Shown here piece after piece: positions 28,709 to 35,929 of a DNA stretch of 57,665 nt (positions within the stretch are counted from its first letter, which is position 1; each line of letters opens with the position of its first letter). The notes below the pieces were generated by a model. The model was given only the letters and a program-made list of their open reading frames with translations. It was not told the DNA's origin and ran no database searches. The translations under genes were made by a program, and so were the position numbers. Source of the stretch: Amazonocrinis nigriterrae CENA67 (lineage in GTDB: Bacteria > Cyanobacteriota > Cyanobacteriia > Cyanobacteriales > Nostocaceae); NCBI RefSeq assembly GCF_016056305.1, contig NZ_JAECZC010000001.1, positions 94,429 through 152,093 of the forward strand. The letters run 5' to 3'.

Positions 28709-28993
28709 TTATTTTGACTTTGCTTCAGATAAAACAGCCACTGCAATATCGTTGCGCCAGACTAAAGGTACAGCAGACTTTTGTAGGTGATGAATAGAAA
28801 CAACCAAGTCATGCCAAGGACAGATGATGGTGTTTTTTTGACAATCAAAGTTGCCTAGATGAAGCGGCCCGCCTCGATGAGGACAATTATCTGTTACTAA
28901 GAATGTGCTGTTGTCCAAGGATATGAGGAAGAAACGCCGATCACCATGAATCAAAAAGTTTGATAGATGTGGATCAAATTTTATGACAGACAT
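28709..28993 (-). CDS. Small Rieske [2Fe-2S] ferredoxin
   Basis: A 94-residue Rieske protein. The cluster ligands are C37 and H39 in NCPHRGGPLH and C58 and H61 in ICPWHD, the usual C-x-H...C-x2-H. I choose ATG 28993 (MSVIKFDPHLSNF), which overlaps the stop of the SznF-like gene (28981) by 13 bases; the frame start at 29032 would overlap far more. It has no catalytic non-heme iron domain, so it is an electron carrier like NirD or BphF-type ferredoxins. Coupling to the SznF-like gene suggests it feeds electrons to that oxygenase, which needs reductant; that is inference. Confidence 0.9.
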   Translation of the reverse strand: MSVIKFDPHLSNFLIHGDRRFFLISLDNSTFLVTDNCPHRGGPLHLGNFDCQKNTIICPWHDLVVSIHHLQKSAVPLVWRNDIAVAVLSEAKSK

Positions 28994-30420
28994 TTTTGAT
29001 AGTCTCCGATGGAATAGATGTTGTACACACATTCTTCGGATTCAATGATGGCTCCGTGCAGTCGATTGTGCTGAATAACTGTGCCTTCGCCAGCATTGAG
29101 GATTGTATAGCGATCGTCACCAGTAACGAACTTCATCACACCAGACTCGATATAACAAAGCTCATCACCATCATGAACGTGAGTCACTGACAATTCACCG
29201 CGAGGCTCAATGAACTGCTGCATTTTTGGATTGATTTTACCTTCTTGAATTTTTGCATAGACTGGCAATGCTAAGGCTTTGTAGTTAAGTCCGTTGTCAG
29301 CCCAATGTACCTGGTCAATGAAATCTTGATCGGCAATTTCAGATATCAGTTTGGCTTCCTCAAAACCCCGCACAATATCAGGAATTATTCCTTCTCCATA
29401 AGTGGATATTGCTGGTTTAATCAGTTTTTCTAACACCATGCGGCTATGATGATGATCGATATGGACATGTTCGGTAAAATAGCGATTATTAATGGTTGAG
29501 CCAAATATTTTCCTCATTGTTTTGGCAGTAAGTTCGCAGAATTTAATGAAGGTTGTTTCTGCGTAAAAAATAGCTCCTAAATAGCGGAAGAAATGAGAGT
29601 GATCATTGCAGATGTAATTGAAGTAATTATTTAACATCAGTGAAGATGTTAAATAAAATTGCCAATAGGTGTGTGGTGTCGATTCTAAGCCAACGCTTTC
29701 AAGTGTTTCTTCAAATAACTTGCTGTGTTTTGTCTGATGAACACCGTAGCCGTATTCGTCAATCACAACCTTAAATAGCTCTGATTGCAGAGAGCCATAG
29801 TTACCCAAAATATTCCTAGACATTGCGGAAGATTCAACTAGGAAATCACCAGCTAATTGGATCAAAAAGGTTTTGGCAGCGTGGACTGGATCTTTAGAAC
29901 CTTCAATGGTTTCCATTACTTGACTATTTTCTGTGTTTTTGACTGTTTCGATATATTCCTGGAAATACTCCTCAACAGCAGCAGTATTCCAATTACCAGT
30001 CACAGATATTTCAGTATCAAGGAATGAAAAAATGTAGCGTTCTAACCAAGGTCGGATAATATTCCCTAGAGTTAGAAGTTTTGGGTCATAGAATTTTTCA
30101 AAATCTTGGCGTTTAAGAGCAAAATCATGTTTTGGCATGAATACAAAATTGCTTTCATACACAGTCAACAATGTTCGATTAGCAGTCAAACTATTGTAAG
30201 TCAGCAAATTATTGCGAGTTAGAGGTTTTGAAAAGTCTAAATGATGGAAAATGTGTGGTCGCAAAGTGCGACGATAAGGATTGTCTTCAAGCAACCATTC
30301 CTCCGTATCCTTAAATAAGTCGCATTTGCCATATTCAACTAAACATGACTTGAAAAAATCATAGCCAGTAATGTTTAGAGTAGTAGAGGTTTCTTGTGAC
30401 AATCGAGTTTTTGTTTGCAT
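28981..30420 (-). CDS. SznF-like N-hydroxylating and N-nitrosating enzyme (HDO diiron domain + cupin)
   Basis: A 479-residue protein with an N-terminal helical region, a heme-oxygenase-like diiron domain and a C-terminal cupin, the architecture of SznF (471 residues), which converts N-omega-methyl-L-arginine to an N-nitrosourea in streptozotocin biosynthesis. Seven diiron ligands fit: E196, E222, H232, E288, H318, D322, H325. Cupin ligands are H414, H416 (THVHDGDELCYIESG) and H455 (NRLHGAII). From memory the SznF ligands are E189, E215, H225, E281, H311, D315, H318, H407, H409 and H448, so all ten sit at exactly +7. This argues for true orthology. Both hydroxylation (diiron) and oxidative rearrangement to N-nitroso (mononuclear cupin iron) should be possible. 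Substrate identity in this organism is inferred. Confidence 0.92.
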   Translation of the reverse strand: MQTKTRLSQETSTTLNITGYDFFKSCLVEYGKCDLFKDTEEWLLEDNPYRRTLRPHIFHHLDFSKPLTRNNLLTYNSLTANRTLLTVYESNFVFMPKHDFALKRQDFEKFYDPKLLTLGNIIRPWLERYIFSFLDTEISVTGNWNTAAVEEYFQEYIETVKNTENSQVMETIEGSKDPVHAAKTFLIQLAGDFLVESSAMSRNILGNYGSLQSELFKVVIDEYGYGVHQTKHSKLFEETLESVGLESTPHTYWQFYLTSSLMLNNYFNYICNDHSHFFRYLGAIFYAETTFIKFCELTAKTMRKIFGSTINNRYFTEHVHIDHHHSRMVLEKLIKPAISTYGEGIIPDIVRGFEEAKLISEIADQDFIDQVHWADNGLNYKALALPVYAKIQEGKINPKMQQFIEPRGELSVTHVHDGDELCYIESGVMKFVTGDDRYTILNAGEGTVIQHNRLHGAIIESEECVYNIYSIGDYQKCLS

Positions 30421-30666
30421 GATATTCTTACCTGTTTAACCTAAATAGAAATTTCTTGATTTGTAGAAAACTACTCAGAGGATATTTCGACAATCGAAGT
30501 CAGTCAAAAATGATGTAAGTTCTCAGATTATGAAATGAATCATCGATATATAGATAAAAGCCTCTGAGGTTGTGCGATCGCAAAAGTTTGGTCTCTGAAA
30601 TTTCAGCTTCAGCCTTGTGAACTTTGTTACAACAGCATCCCTCTTTTAAAACATCCTCTCATTTCC

Positions 30667-31659
30667 TCATGCTTTGGTAATCTGAAAATCGATATTGGTA
30701 TCGCTTTGCTGTACCATCAATTTCAATAGATCGCCTTGTTTAACAAACATCGGTTTTTCAAAGCATTGCACTGCTTGCATCCAGTGTGATTTTTCGTTAT
30801 CTACTGCATTGCTCAAAACAACTCCGTTACCTAAATCCAAATCAAACCAAAAAACAACACCATGAAGAGTCCCGTTGTGTTCGACTTTTACAGATATTTC
30901 TTTCTGACGTGGTTTTAATGGATCGACTCGAAAATCGAATTCAAATGCTGTAGTGGGTTTACTTAACAAGCGATGTGGCCAAATCCATAGCCGAACTGGA
31001 AAATAGCCGGCTGTAGAGAAAGTATTGAAGGATGAAACGTCAAAGTTAGCTGCATTAGATGCAAAATTTAGATTATGTACTAAATCACTCTCTAACAGGC
31101 TAAATTTAACTACTGCTTTAGCTGGGATAATTGCTGCATCTGGAGTCAACAATGCTTGTCGAGCATGACGAATGATTGGTAATATACCTTCACCTACAAG
31201 CCCACAATCAACGGTTTCTGTAATTAAAACATCGGCTCGTTTAGCTAAATCTAAACCAACAATCAGATCATCTGACTTTTTCGGGACAATTTTAATCTGG
31301 TCTTGAAATCCGTTGATAGCAATGATTTTCTTCGCCATTTGTGCGATTGGTTGGATCATCTCACAGGATGTCACAAAACTAGCTCCTTGACGAGCAGCCA
31401 TCATCGCCAGCAATCCCGAACCCGCTCCTACATCTAGCACTGTGCTATTTGGATGTATGACGTGTTTAATAGCAGTTTCAAATGCTTTATTACGTTCGAC
31501 ATCATTGAGCATAGCAAAGTGCCAGCGTGGGATAAGTGATTCCCAACTTACGGGGTGAAGTACACCTACAGATTCTGTGCGCGTAGAATTTGGATTTACA
31601 AAAAATTCTAAGTTATCTCCATTAGCAAGATTCTGATTTTCAACTCTAGATGTTGGCAT
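30667..31659 (-). CDS. PRMT7/SznE-like arginine N-methyltransferase
   Basis: A 330-residue SAM-dependent methyltransferase of the protein-arginine-methyltransferase fold. It has WHFAMLNDVERNKAFETAI (PRMT7-type start), motif I VLDVGAGSGLLAMM (74-87), ribose-binding E100, and the double-E loop E148 and E157 (ITETVDCGLVGEG) that grips the guanidino group. A beta-barrel C-terminal half includes IIPAKAVVKFSLLES and SHWMQAVQCF. SznE of the streptozotocin pathway is such an enzyme and makes free N-omega-methyl-L-arginine, the SznF substrate. Its position directly upstream of the SznF-like gene (246-base gap) fits that role. GGAG precedes ATG 31659. Methylation of a peptide Arg is an alternative. Confidence 0.9.
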   Translation of the reverse strand: MPTSRVENQNLANGDNLEFFVNPNSTRTESVGVLHPVSWESLIPRWHFAMLNDVERNKAFETAIKHVIHPNSTVLDVGAGSGLLAMMAARQGASFVTSCEMIQPIAQMAKKIIAINGFQDQIKIVPKKSDDLIVGLDLAKRADVLITETVDCGLVGEGILPIIRHARQALLTPDAAIIPAKAVVKFSLLESDLVHNLNFASNAANFDVSSFNTFSTAGYFPVRLWIWPHRLLSKPTTAFEFDFRVDPLKPRQKEISVKVEHNGTLHGVVFWFDLDLGNGVVLSNAVDNEKSHWMQAVQCFEKPMFVKQGDLLKLMVQQSDTNIDFQITKA

Positions 31660-31759
31660 TTTCTCATGAACTCCGAAAAATTAATTGGCTGATAAATTGT
31701 GACAGTTCAACATATATAGTCTTTGCAATTATGGCAAAATAACTATATTTTTCCTGTAA

Positions 31760-31969
31760 CTAAATCTCAGTATCTGTGTACTCTTGTTCTAATTGAGAAT
31801 ATCGCTCATTGACTTGTTGGTTGGGAAAACGTGTACTTACAGAAAAAATGTCGTTAAATCTATAATTTGGCGATTCTAGCAAAGTATTAATTACTTCATT
31901 GTTTCCAGAATATTCTCTATCTGAAAAAAGTTGATTTTCAACTGGATTAGTTTGATTGGCATCAGTCAT
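31760..31969 (-). CDS. 69-residue unknown peptide, first gene of the cluster
   Basis: Starts MTDANQTNPVENQLFSDREY and ends YSQLEQEYTDTEI. It is rich in N, Q, E and S, has no Cys and no hydrophobic segment, and carries four Arg (R18, R37, R47, R55) spaced 8-19 residues apart in similar aromatic settings (NYRFN, TRFPN, ERYSQ). I recognise no family. It lies 100 bases upstream of the methyltransferase gene and is the first ORF after the divergent promoter region. Possible roles are a substrate or carrier peptide for the Arg-modifying enzymes, or a small regulator. Coding status is supported by composition and position but not proven. Confidence 0.55.
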   Translation of the reverse strand: MTDANQTNPVENQLFSDREYSGNNEVINTLLESPNYRFNDIFSVSTRFPNQQVNERYSQLEQEYTDTEI

Positions 31970-32237
31970 TTTTACTTACCTGAGTGCTAATAGATATAAC
32001 TGGATAAGCAAATTAATGCTTTGAGGTTTTATAGCAAAAAAATGAGTCTTACAACTCGATTACATTCCAAATATAGAATCTCTGAGTTTCAACAACAATA
32101 CAGATAAGTTCAGTAATTCGTAACAAAAAAATTAGGTTAAAAAGCGAAAAGCTGAAAAAAATTCAGGAAAATTCAGGAAAGTTCAGTTACAAACTTGTAT
32201 AATCTGACGTAAACTCAGCCAAAGGAAAGTCATTACT
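31970..32237. promoter_or_regulatory. Divergent promoter region of the cluster and the STAND/WD40 gene
   Basis: 268 AT-rich bases between the first minus-strand cluster gene and the plus-strand STAND gene. Near the STAND start there is a direct repeat, ATTCAGGAAA (32160-32169), again TTCAGGAAAG (32171-32180) and TTCAG (32181-32185), which may be an operator. AAAGGAAAG (32220-32228) is the ribosome site of the STAND gene. Confidence 0.5.
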
Positions 32238-35200
32238 ATGAACCTTGAGGAATTGCTGAGATTTGTTGATCAAGTGGTTTTTGCAAAAACGCAAAAGCAC
32301 TTAAAAGATGTGCAAATATTGATTCTCCAAGGTGCTTTGCAAGGTCAAAACTACGAAAAAATCGCCGAAGCACACGGTTATTCCAATAGATATCTCAAGC
32401 AAGATGTCGGCCCAAGTTTGTGGAAACTACTCTCGCAAGTGTTTGAAGAAAAGGTCACTAAAACCAATTTTCAGGCAGCGACAGAACGTCAATTGTATTT
32501 ATTGGAACCTAGCATAGCCGAAACAGTACGGAGTAATTTTCCAGAGCCACAAGCACCTGCAATACAAGAGTTACAAACTCCTGTTAAATATCAAGATTGG
32601 GGAGATGTGGTTGATGTATCAACTTTTTATGGTCGGAATGATGAACTGACAAACCTGCATCAATGCATTCTCAGTGGCAATTGTCGTCTGTTAGCATTCC
32701 TTGGTATGGGGGGAGTTGGTAAAACTACTTTATCAATCAAGCTGGCACAACAAATACAAGATGATTTTACATATGTAATTTGGCGATCGCTACAAAATGC
32801 ACCTCCAGTTGAAGAAATTTTGATACAAGTAGTTGAGTTTTTATCTCAGAAACAGGAAATAACTTTGCCTGATTCCCTGGAAGATAAGGTTTCACGTCTT
32901 TTACATTATTTACGTGCATCTCGGTGTTTAATAATACTCGATAATCTGGAATCTATTTTGGAAGGTGGTACTAGTGCTGGACAATACAAGGAGCGTTATA
33001 AAGGTTACGGTTATTTACTAAAACAAATTGGAGAAGTTAACCATCAAAGTTGTTTGATACTAACAAGTCGTGAGAAACCGAAGGAGATAGCGCTACTAGA
33101 AGGGCCAAATCTTAAGGTGCGATCGCTGCTCTTGTCTGGACTAACACCAGTTGAAGGGCGTAAAATTTTGAATGCCAAGGGCTGTTTTGCAGCCAACGAT
33201 AATGAGTTACAAGAAATATGCACGCATTACGCAGGTAATCCATTAGCCTTAAAAATAGCAGCTGCGGCAGTAAAAGAAGTATGCGCGGGTGACATAGGGC
33301 AATTAATCCCCTTACTACGACAAGGAAAGTTGCAGTTTGAGGATATCCAAGACTTGTTGGAGCAACAATTTAACCGTCTGTCGCCATTGGAACAGCAACT
33401 GATGTATTGGTTGGCAGTAAATCGAGAACCTGTTTCTTTACCCCAGTTAGCAGCAGATTTTGTTTTTGAAACAGTAACGGGAGAGTTGGTAAAGGGGGTA
33501 CAGTCACTTGCTCGTCGTGCATTGATTGAACAAAAAGAAAAGCAACTGGTGTTGCAACCTGTAGTTTTGGAGTATGTGACACAGAGAATAATCGTTGGGG
33601 TCTGTGATGATATTACAAATAGTCAACAGAAATTCCTCAATGATTACGCCCTGATTAAAGCCGAAAGTAAAGACTATATCAGAGAAGCACAAATTCGCTT
33701 TATACTTCAACCAATAGTTGATAAATTAGCATCAGAATTGGGTAGCTATATTGATATTAAAAATAAATTAATATCTATTCTCACCCAAATCAAACAAGAA
33801 TTACCATTTAGACAAGGTTATATAGCTGGGAATCTTCTTCACCTATTTATTCATTTAAAAATCGACCTATCTGGTTATGATTTCTCAGATTTAACAATTC
33901 GGCAGGCTTATCTTCAAGGGATAGAATTACATGATGTAAATTTTTCAAACTGTAATTTTCAAAAAACTCTATTTACTAAAGTTTTTGGTGCAGTTATATC
34001 TGTCAGGTTTAGTCCCGATGGACAAGTGTTAGCAACTAGTAATACAAACTGCTCAACTAAATTATGGCAAGTTGATACAGGACAAAATATTTTAAATTTA
34101 AATCGCCATGATAGTTGGATATATAATATAGATTTTAGCCCAAATAATCAGATTATATTAAGTGCCAGTGAAGATAAAACAATAAAACTTTGGGACTTAA
34201 AAAATGGTAATTGCATTCGTACGATTGATGCCCATAAAAATATATTACGTACAGCAACTTTTCATCCTAGCGGTAATTTAATAGCAAGTTGCGGAGATGA
34301 CGGACTAATAAAATTTTGGAATGTTGACAATGGTGAATGCTTGCAAGTTTTAGAAGGACATGAAGGTTGGGTTATTAGTGTTAGTTTTAGTCCAGATGGT
34401 AAGCTGCTCGCAAGTAGTAGTAATGACAAAAGTATCAGAATTTGGGAGGTAGAAACTGGTAGATGTATCCGAGTTCTTAAGGGTCATCAAGACTGGGTTA
34501 TGAGTGTCAGTTTTAGTCCAGATGGTCAAATGATTGCTAGTAGTAGTTTTGACAGCAGTATCAGGCTTTGGAAAGTTAGTAATGGTGATTGCATACATAT
34601 TTTACAAGGTCATACATTTTGGGTTTGGACAGCAGCATTTAGTCCTGATGGCAAGCAAATTGCCAGTGCAGGTTCTGATAAAACTATAAAAGTTTGGGAC
34701 ATTACCGACGGCAGATGTTTAAAAACAATTACAGGGCATACAAATCAAATTTGGTCGCTCACTTACCATCCTGATGGGCAACAGATAGCAACTGGCAGTG
34801 ATGACCAAACAGTGAGAATATGGGACATTACTGACGGCAAATGCCTCAAAATCATCCAAGGTTACACTAACTGGGTTAAATCGGCAAAATTTACGCCCAA
34901 CGGCAAACAATTAGTCAGCGCTCATCAAGACCATACCGTAAGAGTTTGGGACATTTTCAGCCACCAAAATCTTCATACACTAAAAGGACATGAAAGCCCT
35001 GTCTTATCGGTAGCTTTACATCCTGATGGTCAGTTGATTGCTAGCGGCAGCGAAGATGGAACAATCAAAATATGGGATATAAATAACAGTAATTGCTTGT
35101 ATACTCTTAGCGAACATGCTGGTGATGTATGGGGTATTACTTTTAGTCCCAATGGCCAATTGTTGGTAAGTGGAAGTTATGACAAAACTATCAAAATTTG

Positions 35201-35837
35201 GCAATTAAATGAGCAAGTATGCATTCATACTTTAAAAGGATATGACGACCGAATAGGAGCAGCAACTTTTAACCCTGAAGGTTCCTTGCTTGCTACTGCC
35301 GGAGAGAGTACAGTTGACATTTGGGATGTAGCTTCTGGCATCTGCCTATATAGTTTGGAAGAGGAAGGGCACAAAGGTCGAGTTAAGTCGGTAGCTTTTA
35401 GTCCAGATGGTCAACTATTAGTAAGCGTAAGTACTGATAAAACAATTAAAATCTGGGATTTACGCAAGCGTCAGTGTATTCGCAATTTAACAGGGCATGA
35501 TGCTAGTGTGCTATCTGTAGCTTTTAGCCCTGATGGACAAAAAATTGTAACTAGTGCCTGCGAACGAACTATCCGCATCTGGAATGTTCATGATGGTAAA
35601 TGTATTCAAGAGTTGGCTGGGCATCAAAATTGGGTTTGGTCAGTAATATTTAGCCCAGATGGTCAACTAGTAGCAAGTGCTAGCCAAGATGAAAGTATTA
35701 TTCTTTGGGATGTGAACACGGGTGAAAATTTTGCCGTATTGCGAACTAAAAGACCTTATGAAGGAATGCAAATTTCAGGAGCAACAGGACTCACTGTTGC
35801 AGAAAAATCCGATCTAATGACTTTAGGAGCAATATAA
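32238..35837 (+). CDS. STAND NTPase with NB-ARC and 14 WD40 repeats
   Basis: A 1199-residue protein. Residues 1-85 form a helical vMAP/effector-like N-terminus (MNLEELLRFVDQVVFAKTQK, then YEKIAEAHGYSNRYLKQDVG, helix-turn-helix-like). An NB-ARC ATPase follows, with P-loop FLGMGGVGKTTLSIKLA (about 153-169), Walker B CLIILDNLESIL, ILTSREKP sensor and GNPLALKIAA. A winged helix, a short pentapeptide-like stretch (LSGYDFSDLTIRQAYLQGIELHDVNFSNCNF) and 14 WD40 units from about 585 to 1180 complete it, enough for two seven-bladed propellers. The family comprises ligand-activated signalling switches and is common in filamentous cyanobacteria. It diverges from the biosynthetic run, so a regulatory or sensing link is possible but not shown. 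Confidence 0.92.
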   Translation: MNLEELLRFVDQVVFAKTQKHLKDVQILILQGALQGQNYEKIAEAHGYSNRYLKQDVGPSLWKLLSQVFEEKVTKTNFQAATERQLYLLEPSIAETVRSNFPEPQAPAIQELQTPVKYQDWGDVVDVSTFYGRNDELTNLHQCILSGNCRLLAFLGMGGVGKTTLSIKLAQQIQDDFTYVIWRSLQNAPPVEEILIQVVEFLSQKQEITLPDSLEDKVSRLLHYLRASRCLIILDNLESILEGGTSAGQYKERYKGYGYLLKQIGEVNHQSCLILTSREKPKEIALLEGPNLKVRSLLLSGLTPVEGRKILNAKGCFAANDNELQEICTHYAGNPLALKIAAAAVKEVCAGDIGQLIPLLRQGKLQFEDIQDLLEQQFNRLSPLEQQLMYWLAVNREPVSLPQLAADFVFETVTGELVKGVQSLARRALIEQKEKQLVLQPVVLEYVTQRIIVGVCDDITNSQQKFLNDYALIKAESKDYIREAQIRFILQPIVDKLASELGSYIDIKNKLISILTQIKQELPFRQGYIAGNLLHLFIHLKIDLSGYDFSDLTIRQAYLQGIELHDVNFSNCNFQKTLFTKVFGAVISVRFSPDGQVLATSNTNCSTKLWQVDTGQNILNLNRHDSWIYNIDFSPNNQIILSASEDKTIKLWDLKNGNCIRTIDAHKNILRTATFHPSGNLIASCGDDGLIKFWNVDNGECLQVLEGHEGWVISVSFSPDGKLLASSSNDKSIRIWEVETGRCIRVLKGHQDWVMSVSFSPDGQMIASSSFDSSIRLWKVSNGDCIHILQGHTFWVWTAAFSPDGKQIASAGSDKTIKVWDITDGRCLKTITGHTNQIWSLTYHPDGQQIATGSDDQTVRIWDITDGKCLKIIQGYTNWVKSAKFTPNGKQLVSAHQDHTVRVWDIFSHQNLHTLKGHESPVLSVALHPDGQLIASGSEDGTIKIWDINNSNCLYTLSEHAGDVWGITFSPNGQLLVSGSYDKTIKIWQLNEQVCIHTLKGYDDRIGAATFNPEGSLLATAGESTVDIWDVASGICLYSLEEEGHKGRVKSVAFSPDGQLLVSVSTDKTIKIWDLRKRQCIRNLTGHDASVLSVAFSPDGQKIVTSACERTIRIWNVHDGKCIQELAGHQNWVWSVIFSPDGQLVASASQDESIILWDVNTGENFAVLRTKRPYEGMQISGATGLTVAEKSDLMTLGAI

Positions 35838-35869
35838 AAAATAAATCCAAAAACTTTGGATTTATTTTT
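35837..35869 (+). terminator. Intrinsic terminator after the STAND gene
   Basis: AAAATAAATCCAAA and TTTGGATTTATTTT pair perfectly around AAC and run into T-rich sequence, starting at the last base of the stop codon. Confidence 0.8.
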
Positions 35870-35929
35870 CTTTAAAAAAGCTCAAACCACTAATTTTTTA
35901 CAAATTTTAAAATCAAGGATAATTTTAAA

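Noticed and set aside
31760-31969. Peptide as a LysW-type amino-group carrier protein for the ATP-grasp enzymes
   Set aside because: LysW-type carriers end in a Glu that accepts the amino acid and usually have a zinc-binding Cys set. This peptide ends in Ile and has no Cys.
21558-31969. Streptozotocin itself as the product
   Set aside because: Only the methyltransferase and nitrosating steps can be matched. No glucosamine-attaching enzyme is recognisable, and the ligase/hydrolase set suggests a different scaffold.
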